NCBI RefSeq assembly: GCF_004000865.1
Contig: NZ_BIMB01000060.1
Span: 1-43,245 of the forward strand
Length of the DNA stretch: 43,245 bases
Direction: 5' to 3'
Source: Paenibacillus elgii NBRC 100335
Lineage (GTDB): Bacteria; Bacillota; Bacilli; Paenibacillales; NBRC-103111
In this document: piece by piece, positions 7,050 to 15,798 of the stretch
Numbering within the stretch: the stretch's first letter is position 1
How the letters are laid out: the number at the start of each line of letters is the position of its first letter
Made by a program: the position numbers and the translations under genes
The notes under the pieces: generated by a model
What the model was told of the DNA's origin: nothing
The model's database searches: none
The model's input: only the letters and a program-made list of their open reading frames with translations

Positions 7050-9277
7050 GGAATCGCATCCTTCCAAACCTTTTCTAGTTCCGTCACAGATGCATCAATA
7101 ACCGGTTTTCCATTGACTTGAAGCTGCAGCGAGCTGCCGCCGACCGTACCGAGCGCTTGCGCCGGCACGCCGCGCTCTGCCAAAAGCTTTTGCAGCGCTT
7201 CGGCTTTGTCCGGAGCGGCGCTTAGCAGAATACGGGATTGGCTCTCGCTGAACAGCGCGATATCCGGGCGCAGCTCCGAAGCGAAGTTCACCTTCGCACC
7301 GAGACGGCCGCTCATGCAGCTCTCAGCCAGCGCGACGGCCAGTCCGCCTTCGGACAAGTCGTGCGCGGATGCGACAAGCCCTTGCTGAATCGCCGACAGC
7401 ACGGCATCCAGCAGCGTTTTTTCCACATCCAGATCGATTTGCGGCGGACGGCCTTCCGTGACACCGTGCACGACATATTGGAACTCGCTGCCGCCCAGCT
7501 CCGCTTTTGTCTCGCCCAGCAGCAGGATCACGTCACCTTCGCGCTTGAAGCCCTGCGTCGTAATATGGTCCGTGTCATGTACCAAGCCGACCATCCCGAC
7601 GACCGGCGTCGGATAAATCGCGCCTTTGGCGTTCTCGTTGTACAAGCTGACGTTACCGCCGATGACCGGCGTATTCAGCTTGCGGCAAGCTTCGGCCATG
7701 CCGTCGACGGATTTCTCCAGCTGCCAGAAAATTTCCGGCTTCTCCGGGCTGCCGAAGTTGAGGTTGTCCGTAATTGCCAGCGGCTCCGCGCCGGAGCAAA
7801 CGTTGTTGCGCGCCGCTTCCGCCACGGCGATGCGTCCGCCGACTTCCGGATCGAGATATACAAAGCGTCCGTTGCAATCCGTGGACATGGACAGCGCCTT
7901 GCGGGAGCCGCGAATCGTCACGACCGCCGCGTCGGAGCCCGGCTGAACCGCCGTGCTGGTGCGCACCATGTAATCGTATTGGTTATAAATCCATTCTTTG
8001 TTCGCTACCGTAGGGGAAGCCAGCACCTGCTTGAGCGCGCCGTTCAAATCCGTCACTTCCGGGTAACGAAGCGTATCGATCTTGCCGTTCTCTTCATAAT
8101 AAGCAGGTACGGCAGAAGGCTTGTGATACATCGGGCAATCGTCTACGAGCGCTTTGACCGGCATGTCGCCGACCAGCTCGCCTTTATGATACAGCTTCAG
8201 GTTGCCGTCGTCGGTCACTTTGCCTACCTTCGCGCAGTGCAGCCCCCAACGCTCGAAAATCGCTTTCGCCTGAGCCTCATGCTCCGGCTTCACAACGAAC
8301 AGCATCCGCTCCTGCGACTCGGACAGCATCATCTCGTAAGGCGTCATGCCTTCCTCGCGCTGCGGCACCTCGTCCAGGTACAGCTCCATACCGTTGCCGG
8401 CCTTGCTCGCCATCTCCGAGCTGGAGCAGGTCAAGCCTGCGGCGCCCATATCCTGAATGCCAACGACGATGCCGGAATTGATCAGTTCAAGGCACGCTTC
8501 CAGCACGAGCTTCTCCATGAACGGATCGCCGACCTGTACCGCCGAACGCTTCGCTTCGGATTCCGCCGTCAAATCTTCAGAAGCAAACGTCGCGCCGTGA
8601 ATGCCGTCGCGTCCCGTCGCCGGGCCGACGTAGAAGACCGGGTTGCCGACACCTTTGGCAACGCCCTTTTGGATCTTGTCGTGATCAATCAGACCGACGC
8701 ACATCGCATTGACGAGCGGGTTGCCTTCGTAGCTCTCGTCGAACATGACTTCGCCACCGACCGTCGGAATCCCGATACAGTTCCCGTACCCTGCGATGCC
8801 CGAAACGACGTGCTCGAACAAATATTTGACGCGCTCATTGCTAAGACGCCCGAAACGCAAGCTGTTCAAGACCGCCACCGGTCTTGCGCCCATCGAGAAA
8901 ATGTCGCGGATAATGCCGCCGACTCCCGTCGCCGCGCCTTGGTAAGGCTCGACCGCCGAAGGGTGGTTATGGCTTTCGATTTTGAACACAACCGCTTGGT
9001 TGTCGCCGATATCGACGATACCCGCGCCTTCGCCAGGTCCCATCAGGACACGAGGTCCGCTTGTCGGGAATTTGCGGAGAACCGCTTTCGAGTTTTTATA
9101 GGAGCAGTGCTCGGACCACATGACGCTGAACACGCCGATCTCGACGTAGTTCGGCTTCCGGCCCAAAAACCCGCAAATTTTGTCATACTCCGCATCCGAT
9201 ACGCCGAACTGCTTGTAAATCTGCTGCTCGGCAATTTGCTCTGCCGTTGGTTCCTTAGCCGATAGCTGCTGCGCCAT
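7031..9277 (-). CDS. purL: Phosphoribosylformylglycinamidine synthase, synthetase subunit
   Basis: The 748-residue small-type PurL turns FGAR into FGAM, using ammonia delivered by PurQ in a complex with PurS. It carries FSVMWSEHCSYKNSK near residue 52, the substrate segment ESHNHPSAVEPYQGAATG and the second-domain VIGGNVSLYNE. The length fits the Bacillus small form rather than the ~1300-residue proteobacterial fusion. The ATG start follows GGAGGGAGAAGC. It overlaps purQ by 23 bases and purF by 19 bases, so these genes are probably translationally coupled. Confidence 0.98.
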   Translation of the reverse strand: MAQQLSAKEPTAEQIAEQQIYKQFGVSDAEYDKICGFLGRKPNYVEIGVFSVMWSEHCSYKNSKAVLRKFPTSGPRVLMGPGEGAGIVDIGDNQAVVFKIESHNHPSAVEPYQGAATGVGGIIRDIFSMGARPVAVLNSLRFGRLSNERVKYLFEHVVSGIAGYGNCIGIPTVGGEVMFDESYEGNPLVNAMCVGLIDHDKIQKGVAKGVGNPVFYVGPATGRDGIHGATFASEDLTAESEAKRSAVQVGDPFMEKLVLEACLELINSGIVVGIQDMGAAGLTCSSSEMASKAGNGMELYLDEVPQREEGMTPYEMMLSESQERMLFVVKPEHEAQAKAIFERWGLHCAKVGKVTDDGNLKLYHKGELVGDMPVKALVDDCPMYHKPSAVPAYYEENGKIDTLRYPEVTDLNGALKQVLASPTVANKEWIYNQYDYMVRTSTAVQPGSDAAVVTIRGSRKALSMSTDCNGRFVYLDPEVGGRIAVAEAARNNVCSGAEPLAITDNLNFGSPEKPEIFWQLEKSVDGMAEACRKLNTPVIGGNVSLYNENAKGAIYPTPVVGMVGLVHDTDHITTQGFKREGDVILLLGETKAELGGSEFQYVVHGVTEGRPPQIDLDVEKTLLDAVLSAIQQGLVASAHDLSEGGLAVALAESCMSGRLGAKVNFASELRPDIALFSESQSRILLSAAPDKAEALQKLLAERGVPAQALGTVGGSSLQLQVNGKPVIDASVTELEKVWKDAIPCLMNS

Positions 9278-9950
9278 GCTTCTCCCTCCAGGTGCTCAAA
9301 ATCGATGTAAACATCTTCCGTCCGTCCGCCGAGCCGAGCAGCTCGTGTACTGCCCGCTCCGGATGCGGCATCATGCCCAGCACGTTGCCCGCACGGTTGC
9401 AAATGCCGGCAATATCGTCGACCGAGCCGTTCGGGTTGTTACCCGCTTCATAACGGAACACGATCTGGTTATTCGCTTTCAGCTCCGCCAGCGTCGCCTC
9501 GTCGCAATAATAGTTGCCTTCGCCGTGGGCGATCGGAATATTGATCAGCTCGCCCTTCGCATAGTCCGAAGTAAACGGCGTGTTCGTATTTTCCACCTGC
9601 AGCATGGCTGCGTGGCAGCGGAATTTCAGCGACCGGTTGTGCAGCATGCCTCCTGGAAGCAGACCTGATTCCAACAAAATCTGGAAACCATTGCAAATAC
9701 CCAGAATGTATTTTCCTTCCTCTGCCGCTTTCACCAAAGCGCTCATCACCGGGGCAAAACGGGCTATCGCGCCGCAGCGCAGGTAGTCGCCGTACGAGAA
9801 GCCGCCGGGAATAAGAATGCAATCATATTTCGATAAGTCCGTTTCCGTATGCCATACGTAATCCACTGGCTGTCCGATCGTATCCTCTACCGCTTTGTAG
9901 CAGTCGATATCGCAGTTGGAGCCGGGGAATACCAACACCGCGAAATTCAT
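9255..9950 (-). CDS. purQ: Phosphoribosylformylglycinamidine synthase, glutaminase subunit
   Basis: The 231-residue class I glutamine amidotransferase supplies ammonia to PurL. The nucleophile is the cysteine of GICNGFQ, and the His-Glu pair is in MMPHPERAVHE near the C-terminus. The ATG at 9950 sits eight bases after GGAGG; the GTG one codon earlier is too close to that site. It lies 19 bases after purS. Confidence 0.97.
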   Translation of the reverse strand: MNFAVLVFPGSNCDIDCYKAVEDTIGQPVDYVWHTETDLSKYDCILIPGGFSYGDYLRCGAIARFAPVMSALVKAAEEGKYILGICNGFQILLESGLLPGGMLHNRSLKFRCHAAMLQVENTNTPFTSDYAKGELINIPIAHGEGNYYCDEATLAELKANNQIVFRYEAGNNPNGSVDDIAGICNRAGNVLGMMPHPERAVHELLGSADGRKMFTSILSTWREKHGAAAIG

Positions 9951-9969
9951 CACGCGCGCCTCCTTTTGA

Positions 9970-10218
9970 TTAACCCTGTACCAGCTCGAAGCGGTAATCC
10001 TCGATGACGGTGTTCGCGAGCAGCTTTTCGCACATCGCTTTCAACCGCTCTTCCGCCGCAGCCCGGTCGTTTGTGTTCAGTTCCACTTCCAAATATTTGC
10101 CGATTCTCACCTTGTCCACTTCGTCGAAGCCCATCGAGTGGAGCGCGCCCTGTACGGCGGTTCCTTGCACATCCAGAACGCTTTGCTTGATCGTTACGTA
10201 TACCGTTGCTTTGAACAT
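9970..10218 (-). CDS. purS: Phosphoribosylformylglycinamidine synthase, PurS subunit
   Basis: The 82-residue product is the small PurS subunit that bridges PurL and PurQ. It begins MFKATVYVTIKQSVLDVQG, as the family does, and ends with EDYRFELVQG. I placed the start at the ATG at 10218, eleven bases after GGGAGG. The frame is open for eleven more codons upstream, but these cover the ribosome binding site. Confidence 0.96.
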   Translation of the reverse strand: MFKATVYVTIKQSVLDVQGTAVQGALHSMGFDEVDKVRIGKYLEVELNTNDRAAAEERLKAMCEKLLANTVIEDYRFELVQG

Positions 10219-10289
10219 TAGGAAAAGTACCTCCCACATTAAGTTAATCATTTTAGGCCTATCCTGAAGCGCGTTATCCGCGGAGCGGC

Positions 10290-10310
10290 GGCTTGCCGCC
10301 CCGGCAAGCC
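10290..10310. other. Perfect hairpin in the purC-purS gap
   Basis: GGCTTGCCG pairs with CGGCAAGCC around a three-base loop, four bases after the purC stop. It lacks a T run on the minus strand. It is more likely an mRNA-stabilising or processing hairpin than a terminator. Confidence 0.5.
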
Positions 10311-10313
10311 AGC

Positions 10314-11207
10314 TTACCCTTGCACCAAACGGTTATAGATATCGCGGTAACGCCGGGAAGTCTCCTCCACCACATGCGGAGGCAGCGGGTCCGGCTCGCT
10401 GTTTTTGTCCCAATCGGTGCCGGACAAATACGTCCGGACCGGTTCTTTGTCCATGCCGTCGATCTCGATGTCGAGCTCGTACTTGCTTTTGTCCCAGAAA
10501 CGGGAGGAATCCGGCGTGAAAATTTCGTCAATCAAGATGATTTCGCCGTCAATAAGACCGAATTCGAACTTCGTATCCGCCAGAATGATGCCGCGCGCCT
10601 CGCAAAATTCCCGCGCAAACTCGTACAGCCGGATGCTAATCTCTTGAAGCTGCTGCGTCAGCTCCGCACCGACCAGCTCGGTCATCCGCTCGATCGTGAT
10701 GTCCTCGTCGTGGCCGACGTCGTTCTTCGCGGCAGGCGTGAAAATCGGCTGCGGAAACCGCTCGTTCTTCCGCATGCCCGCAGGCAGCTTGTGCCCATTC
10801 ACTTCGCCGGTTTTCTGATACTGCCGCCAGCCGCCGCCAGTAATATAGCCGCGCACGACACATTCGATGTCGATCCGCTGCGCCTTTTTCGTGACCATGA
10901 ACCGGTCCTTCATGATCTCGCGGTCCGTGACCAGCTCCCCGAGCCGATCCACGTCGGCGTGCACCAGATGATTCGGCTGGATGCCTGCCGTCTGCTCGAA
11001 CCAGAAGCGGCTGAGCGAATTCAGCACGTTGCCTTTGTCGGGCACCGCCGGGCTCAGCACCCAGTCGAACGCGGAGATGCGGTCGGTGACCGCGATCAGG
11101 TAGTGCTCGCCGAGATCGTACAGCTCCCGGACCTTGCCTTTGTAGAGCAGCGGCGCCTTCACGTAAGGCTCGGCGCTCGAAATGGCCGTTGTCGTCGTTC
11201 CACTCAT
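10314..11207 (-). CDS. purC: Phosphoribosylaminoimidazole-succinocarboxamide synthase (SAICAR synthetase)
   Basis: The 297-residue product joins aspartate to CAIR using ATP. Family segments are YKGKVRELYDLGEHYLIAV, TDRISAFDWVLSPAVPDKG and ECVVRGYITGGGW. At 297 residues it belongs to the longer type seen in yeast and some bacteria, not the ~240-residue form usual in Bacillus. The start is ATG after GGGAGG with a 12-base spacer. It follows purB by 27 bases. Confidence 0.97.
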   Translation of the reverse strand: MSGTTTTAISSAEPYVKAPLLYKGKVRELYDLGEHYLIAVTDRISAFDWVLSPAVPDKGNVLNSLSRFWFEQTAGIQPNHLVHADVDRLGELVTDREIMKDRFMVTKKAQRIDIECVVRGYITGGGWRQYQKTGEVNGHKLPAGMRKNERFPQPIFTPAAKNDVGHDEDITIERMTELVGAELTQQLQEISIRLYEFAREFCEARGIILADTKFEFGLIDGEIILIDEIFTPDSSRFWDKSKYELDIEIDGMDKEPVRTYLSGTDWDKNSEPDPLPPHVVEETSRRYRDIYNRLVQG

Positions 11208-11234
11208 CGCTTCATCAGGCCTCCCCCGTTTAGA

Positions 11235-12530
11235 TCAGCTCAAGCCGAGACGCTTGAAAATCGTATCGACATGCTTCAAATGCCAGCTTGGGTTGAACGC
11301 GTCGTCGATCTCTTCCAGGCTCAGATGCTCCCGGATCGCCGGCGTATTCTCGATAATGTCGCGGAACGAGCGCTGCTCTTCCCAAGCCTGCATCGCGCGC
11401 GGCTGTACCGTGTCGTACGCTTGCTCACGGCTGAAGCCTTTGTCGATCAGCTTCGTCATGACGCGGCCGGAGAACGGTACGCCGTATGTGCTTTGCATGT
11501 TGCGCTTCATGTTTTCCGGGAACACCGTCAGGTTCTTCACAATGTTGCCAAGGCGGTTCAGCATGTAGTTGAGCAGGATCGTCGCATCCGGCAAAATGAT
11601 CCGCTCGACCGAAGAGTGCGAGATATCGCGCTCATGCCACAGCGTCACGTTCTCGTAAGCGGAAACCATATGGCCGCGGATGACCCGCGCCAGTCCGGAA
11701 ATGCTTTCGCAGCCGATCGGATTGCGCTTGTGCGGCATCGCGGACGAGCCTTTTTGCCCTTTGGCGAACGGCTCCTCCACCTCGCGGAATTCGCTCTTCT
11801 GCAGCCCACGGATTTCCGTCGCGAACTTGTCGAGCGAGGTCGCGATCAGCGCCAGCGTCGCCATGTATTCCGCGTGACGGTCGCGCTGCAGCGTCTGCGT
11901 GGAGATCGGCGCCGGCTTCGTGCCGAGCTTGCCGCACACATATTCCTCGACGAACGGATCGATGTTCGCGTACGTGCCGACCGCGCCGGAAATTTTGCCG
12001 AACTGCACGCCATCCGCCGCAAAGCGGAAACGGTCCAGATTGCGCTTCATTTCCTCGTACCACAGCGCCATTTTCAGCCCGAATGTCGTCGGCTCGGCAT
12101 GCACGCCGTGCGTCCGTCCCATCATCGGCGTATCTTTGTAAGCGACCGCCTTGTTCTTCAAAATCTCGATGAAGTTCAGCAGGTCCTTCTCCAGAATCGT
12201 GTTTGCTTGCTTGAGCAAGTAACCAAGCGCCGTATCGACTACATCCGTAGAAGTCAAGCCGTAGTGCACCCATTTCCGCTCCGGTCCGAGCGTCTCGGAT
12301 ACCGCACGCGTGAAGGCGATCACATCATGGCGCGTCTCCTGCTCAATTTCGTAGATGCGGTCGATGTTGAAGCTTGCGTTTTTGCGCAGCTCGACGACAT
12401 CTTCCTTCGGGATCACACCCAGCTCCGCCCACGCTTCGCAGGAAAGAATCTCGACTTCGAGCCATGCCTTAAATTTGTTTTCTTCCGTCCAAATGCCGCC
12501 CATCTCGGATCTCGTATAACGTTCGATCAT
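11235..12530 (-). CDS. purB: Adenylosuccinate lyase
   Basis: The 431-residue enzyme of the fumarase/aspartase superfamily acts twice: it cleaves SAICAR to AICAR and adenylosuccinate to AMP, releasing fumarate. The superfamily signature is GSSAMPHKRNPIGCES. Other family segments are HYGLTSTDVVDTA and MMGRTHGVHAEPTTFG. The start is ATG after GCGGAGGATGGAGAAACC. It sits about 220 bases downstream of purK, and the gap carries a long palindrome. Confidence 0.98.
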   Translation of the reverse strand: MIERYTRSEMGGIWTEENKFKAWLEVEILSCEAWAELGVIPKEDVVELRKNASFNIDRIYEIEQETRHDVIAFTRAVSETLGPERKWVHYGLTSTDVVDTALGYLLKQANTILEKDLLNFIEILKNKAVAYKDTPMMGRTHGVHAEPTTFGLKMALWYEEMKRNLDRFRFAADGVQFGKISGAVGTYANIDPFVEEYVCGKLGTKPAPISTQTLQRDRHAEYMATLALIATSLDKFATEIRGLQKSEFREVEEPFAKGQKGSSAMPHKRNPIGCESISGLARVIRGHMVSAYENVTLWHERDISHSSVERIILPDATILLNYMLNRLGNIVKNLTVFPENMKRNMQSTYGVPFSGRVMTKLIDKGFSREQAYDTVQPRAMQAWEEQRSFRDIIENTPAIREHLSLEEIDDAFNPSWHLKHVDTIFKRLGLS

Positions 12531-12588
12531 GGTTTCTCCATCCTCCGCTTTAATCCGTTTGCTTTATTTGGTGAAATAGTCGCTGCGC

Positions 12589-12705
12589 GAGCGGATCGTT
12601 CCTCCGATCGCTGTTGTCCCCGGATTCTTTTGATTGTATAACCCCTTAAGTTGTTAGAATCCAGGGACAAAGGCGACCGCTACGCTTCTCCAGAACGATC
12701 CGCTC
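12589..12705. repeat. 117 bp near-palindrome in the purK-purB gap (element B)
   Basis: Thirteen-base outer arms GAGCGGATCGTTC and GAACGATCCGCTC pair perfectly. Inside, CGATCGC with TTGTCCCCGGATTCT pairs imperfectly with AGAATCCAGGGACAA and GCGACCG, leaving an AT-rich loop. No coding potential or terminator T run is seen. The size is close to element A, but the sequence is unrelated. It resembles a palindromic intergenic repeat family; copy number cannot be judged from one window. Confidence 0.7.
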
Positions 12706-12749
12706 CATCCGTTTTTTTTCACCGGGTTTTGATTCCAAACCGTTCTTAT

Positions 12750-13940
12750 TTATATAGCGTCCCATATTTTTGAAGCCTCTATCCAATCGAATGCCGCCTC
12801 ATGCGAGGCCGCGAGCAAGTTCACATGGCCCATCTTGCGGCCGGCTTTGGCTTCCTGCTTCCCGTACAAATGCACCTTCGCCGTCACGCCCGGCACCTGC
12901 TCCGCTTCCGGACGGACGATCCAGTCCAGCAGGGGCTGCACGTGCTCGCCCAGCACATTGACCATGACGACCGGTGTCATCAGCGCCGGATCTCCAAGCG
13001 GCAGGTTCGCGATCGCCCGCACATGCTGCTCGAACTGCGAAGTTCGGCACGCCTCCATCGTATAGTGCCCGGAGTTATGCGGCCGCGGCGCCAGCTCGTT
13101 GACGAACAGCTCGCCATCCGCAGTAAGGAACAGCTCGACGGCGATGAGGCCGATCACATCCAGCTCCTCGGCGATCCGCAGCGCCATCCGTTCTGCTTCC
13201 CGCTGCACCTCTTCCGGCACTCTCGCCGGTACGACGGACAAGTGCAGAATGTTGTTCACATGCACATTCTCCGCAGCGGGAAAAGCTTTTACCTCTCCGC
13301 GCGGGCTGCGGGCCGCAATGACCGACAGCTCTTTCGTGAAATGCACGAACTGCTCCAGCACCAGCTCCGTCCGGGCCCGGCTTAGCGTATCGTACGCCTC
13401 CTGCACTTCGTCCAGCGAACGGATGACCCACTGCCCTTTGCCGTCGTATCCGCCCGTCGCCGTCTTCAGCACGCACGGCGTACCGAAGCGGCGGACCGCT
13501 TCGCGCAGCTCTTCCGCGCTGCCGATTTCGGCATACGGCGCGACCTTGACGCCTGCGGCTTCAATTGCCCGCTTCTCGCGCAGCCGATGCTGCGTCGTGT
13601 ACAGCAGCTTGCTGCCCTGCGGCACGTACGACTCAGCCATCAGCAGCTTGGTGACATCGGCGTCCACGTTCTCGAACTCGTACGTGATGACGTCAGCCAG
13701 CTCCGCAAGCTGCCGCGCGGCATCGACATCATGATAAGGCGCGACGATTTGCCGGTCGGCCACTTGGCCGCAAGGCGAATCCGGCGTCGGGTCCAGCGTC
13801 ACGAACCGGTAGCCCATGGCGCTTCCCGCCAAAGCCATCATCCGTCCGAGCTGTCCGCCTCCAAGCACGCCAATGGCAGCGCCGGGGGGCAATACTTTCG
13901 ATGGATCGTACGTTCGGTTTTGTTCAGTCTGCCGCGTCAT
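12750..13940 (-). CDS. purK: N5-carboxyaminoimidazole ribonucleotide synthase
   Basis: The 396-residue ATP-grasp enzyme carboxylates AIR to N5-CAIR with ATP and bicarbonate. It has the N-terminal IGVLGGGQLGRMMA, the ATP-grasp segment LKTATGGYDGKGQWV and the C-terminal NELAPRPHNSGHYTMEAC. The start overlaps the purE stop by four bases (ATGA), so the two are translationally coupled. Confidence 0.97.
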   Translation of the reverse strand: MTRQTEQNRTYDPSKVLPPGAAIGVLGGGQLGRMMALAGSAMGYRFVTLDPTPDSPCGQVADRQIVAPYHDVDAARQLAELADVITYEFENVDADVTKLLMAESYVPQGSKLLYTTQHRLREKRAIEAAGVKVAPYAEIGSAEELREAVRRFGTPCVLKTATGGYDGKGQWVIRSLDEVQEAYDTLSRARTELVLEQFVHFTKELSVIAARSPRGEVKAFPAAENVHVNNILHLSVVPARVPEEVQREAERMALRIAEELDVIGLIAVELFLTADGELFVNELAPRPHNSGHYTMEACRTSQFEQHVRAIANLPLGDPALMTPVVMVNVLGEHVQPLLDWIVRPEAEQVPGVTAKVHLYGKQEAKAGRKMGHVNLLAASHEAAFDWIEASKIWDAI

Positions 13941-14422
13941 TCCAGCACGCTCTTTTCAATAACGGTTTGCGCGATCTTTTCACGGCGCTCCGCGACTTTG
14001 CGCTGCAGCGCCGGATCGAAAGCTCCAAGCATTTGAGCAGCCAGCAGTCCCGCATTCGTCGCGCCGGCATTGCCGATCGCCACGGTGCCGACCGGAATGC
14101 CGCCCGGCATTTGAACAATGGACAGCAGCGAATCGAGGCCATTCAGCGTCGATGACTTCACCGGCACGCCGATGACCGGCAGTACCGTCTTCGCCGCCAC
14201 CATGCCCGGCAAATGCGCCGCGCCGCCGGCTCCCGCAATAATGACCTTCAATCCGCGGTCCGCCGCCGATGCCGCATACTCGAACATCAGGTCGGGCGTC
14301 CGGTGAGCGGAGACGACTTTCTTTTCATAAGGCACTTCGAGCTCGTCCAGCACGTCGCAAGCATGCTTCATCGTTTCCCAGTCGGACTGGCTGCCCATAA
14401 TGACTCCAACAAGAACAGACAT
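13937..14422 (-). CDS. purE: N5-carboxyaminoimidazole ribonucleotide mutase
   Basis: The 161-residue class I PurE moves the carboxyl group of N5-CAIR to give CAIR. It shows GVIMGSQSDWETM, VVSAHRTPD and AGGAAHLPGMVA, the usual substrate-binding segments. I placed the start at the ATG at 14422, six to seven bases after GGAGG. The longer open frame from 14446 would cover this site. As first gene of the operon it lies behind the PurBoxes, promoter and guanine riboswitch. Confidence 0.97.
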   Translation of the reverse strand: MSVLVGVIMGSQSDWETMKHACDVLDELEVPYEKKVVSAHRTPDLMFEYAASAADRGLKVIIAGAGGAAHLPGMVAAKTVLPVIGVPVKSSTLNGLDSLLSIVQMPGGIPVGTVAIGNAGATNAGLLAAQMLGAFDPALQRKVAERREKIAQTVIEKSVLE

Positions 14423-14472
14423 TGGTAACCTCCGTGTCGGTCGCATCGATGTTTGACCCTATATTATAGAAG

Positions 14473-14521
14473 CAAAAAAAACAAAACGCCCATTGGATAG
14501 TACTGACAAGCGCAGTCTATC
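14473..14521 (-). terminator. Possible riboswitch expression platform (attenuator)
   Basis: In the purE leader, downstream of the aptamer, a stem GATAGACTG/CAGTACTATC with one bulge is followed, after about ten bases, by TTTTG and a run of eight T. A T-rich attenuator is expected for a guanine riboswitch. The gap between stem and T run makes the exact hairpin uncertain. Confidence 0.35.
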
Positions 14522-14597
14522 GGCAGGACGACAAGAATACTCCACAAGCGCAAGCTAAGGTCTGGCATGCTTATGCCGACCCCTGAAACTTCGCTCA

Positions 14598-14664
14598 CTC
14601 GTAGTCCAAAAATTTAAGGTTTTCGGGTAGAAACTTTCGGGCCATATTCCCGACATTATACGAG
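14598..14664 (-). promoter_or_regulatory. Purine riboswitch aptamer, guanine class
   Basis: On the minus strand the P1 arms CTCGTA and TACGAG enclose the conserved junction and loops: TATAATGTCGGG, ATATGGCCCGAAAGTTTCTACCCG, CCTTAAA and GGACTACGAG. P2 (TCGGG/CCCGA) and P3 (CCGAAAA/TTTTTGG) can both form. The base before the final junction U is C (GACUAC), the residue that pairs with guanine or hypoxanthine in this class; adenine riboswitches carry U. It lies about 30 bases after the predicted transcription start of the pur operon and should switch it off when guanine is plentiful. Confidence 0.93.
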
Positions 14665-14697
14665 ACTATTCGATTTTTTAAGGCTTTCATCCTCTTT

Positions 14698-14727
14698 AGT
14701 TTAACAGTCTTTAACACCGCATGTCAA
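14698..14727 (-). promoter_or_regulatory. Sigma-A-type promoter of the pur operon
   Basis: Minus-strand TTGACA (14727-14722) is followed, 18 bases on, by TAAACT (14703-14698). The predicted start near 14690 lies just upstream of the riboswitch aptamer. The -35 element is perfect and the -10 is weak. Confidence 0.65.
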
Positions 14728-14731
14728 CTCC

Positions 14732-14776
14732 AAAAGACGAACATTATTTTGCTCAAAACAGAAATAGTTCGCATTT
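14732..14776. promoter_or_regulatory. Paired inverted PurBoxes (PurR operator)
   Basis: AAAAGACGAACATT (14732-14745) and, on the other strand, AAATGCGAACTATT (14776-14763) each contain the CGAAC core in AT-rich flanks. They are inverted and separated by 17 bases, as in the Bacillus PurR operator. They lie just upstream of the -35 element. PurR itself is not in this window. Confidence 0.8.
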
Positions 14777-14797
14777 TCGCACAAAACAGCGCACGGC

Positions 14798-15496
14798 TTA
14801 TCCTTGCTCCAAAATGCTCTTTTTTATGCGAATCAGCTCGTTCAGCCCGTCTTCCACTTCTTCTTTCGACAAATTGCCCTGCTCCAGCGCTGCCGAATCC
14901 AAGCCCAGCCATCGTTCGTACATCCGAATGCCGGATTCGAGCTGTTCGAGCCGCTCCGCGGTTTCCTTCGTCCGCTCCAGCTCGTCCAGTAAATGGAAAA
15001 GCGCATCCTCCGCCTGCCCGTATCGACCGCCAGCTTCATAATAAGGGATAAGCACCTTCAGCAGGCTTGCAGACATAGGAGCCCGTCCAACCAAGGCAAG
15101 CGCGGACTCGATCCGATCTGCGAATTCCTCGCGCAGTTCATCGCGCGCATCCAGCTCTCTGGCCGTCAGCAGAAGCTCCAGCGATTTGGCCCCGGCCGCT
15201 CTGGCGGCCGCTTCTTCTCCGAAGTCCGCGTACAAAGCCGCCTCCGCGTTGAGCATGTCCCCGCATACAAGCACTTTCCCCTGATCGACCTCGCCGTCTT
15301 TGGACAGCAGAGCAAGCAGATCTTTGACCGACAGCGCATGGATTAGCTTCGAGCCGACGCCGAGCAGTTGCCGCATCGCCTGGTTCAATAGCTCCATCGC
15401 TTCCCGCAGCTGTTGATTCTGCCGAAGAAACATCACTTTATGCAGCGCTTCCGCCGCCTGTTCGATCATCCGCAAAATATAATCCCGCTTATACAT
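14798..15496 (-). CDS. DUF6483-type helical protein, unknown function
   Basis: The 232-residue soluble protein begins MYKRDYILRMIEQAAEALHKVM, which I associate with the DUF6483 family of Paenibacillus-like bacteria. It appears almost entirely helical and has no signal peptide. The ATG at 15496 follows AGGAG with a good spacer, so it is preferred over the longer frame from 15532. A possible -10, TACAAT, lies at 15566-15561. The stop is only 21 bases from the PurBoxes and no terminator is visible, so transcripts could run into pur. No function is known. Confidence 0.8.
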   Translation of the reverse strand: MYKRDYILRMIEQAAEALHKVMFLRQNQQLREAMELLNQAMRQLLGVGSKLIHALSVKDLLALLSKDGEVDQGKVLVCGDMLNAEAALYADFGEEAAARAAGAKSLELLLTARELDARDELREEFADRIESALALVGRAPMSASLLKVLIPYYEAGGRYGQAEDALFHLLDELERTKETAERLEQLESGIRMYERWLGLDSAALEQGNLSKEEVEDGLNELIRIKKSILEQG

Positions 15497-15632
15497 AGCA
15501 CTGCTCCTCTCTCGGGACCAAGACCGTCCCAAATCGGCTGATGCCTCCGAACACTCTTTTATTGTACCGCATTCCTACCCGGGAGGAAAAAGCTTCTGCT
15601 ATTTTCCGGCAGCTACTGGATGATTTTATGTA

Positions 15633-15662
15633 TTGATAACGGTAACAAGCCTGTGGTAAATT
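15633..15662 (+). promoter_or_regulatory. Candidate promoter of the riboswitch-controlled 3D gene
   Basis: TTGATA (15633-15638) and TAAATT (15657-15662) are separated by 18 bases. They lie directly upstream of the cyclic-di-AMP riboswitch, which leaves little room for any other promoter. Confidence 0.5.
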
Positions 15663-15664
15663 CT

Positions 15665-15798
15665 AAAAGCCGAATCGCACAGCAAATTTTGTGTACGTAC
15701 GGGGGACGCAATACATGGGGTGAATGCCGCAGAACCGCAAGGTTCGCAGGCTAGGGAGCATACCTCTTCCCGAACCCGACAACTAACCTCGGAGGCTA
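15665..15798 (+). promoter_or_regulatory. Cyclic-di-AMP riboswitch (ydaO/yuaA class)
   Basis: The conserved blocks are present in order: GGGGGACGC, TGGGGTGAATGCC, CTAGGG, TTCCCGAACCCGACAACTAA and CCTCGGAGGCT. A variable hairpin, GAACCGCAAGGTTC, lies between the second and third. Members of this class usually control cell-wall and osmotic genes, which fits the downstream 3D protein. The aptamer ends only three bases before the AGGAGGG ribosome binding site. No separate terminator hairpin is visible, so control of translation seems more likely than the common transcription-termination design. Confidence 0.92.

Noticed and set aside
10290..10310. Hairpin after purC as a terminator
   Set aside because: There is no T run on the minus strand and purS follows within the same operon.
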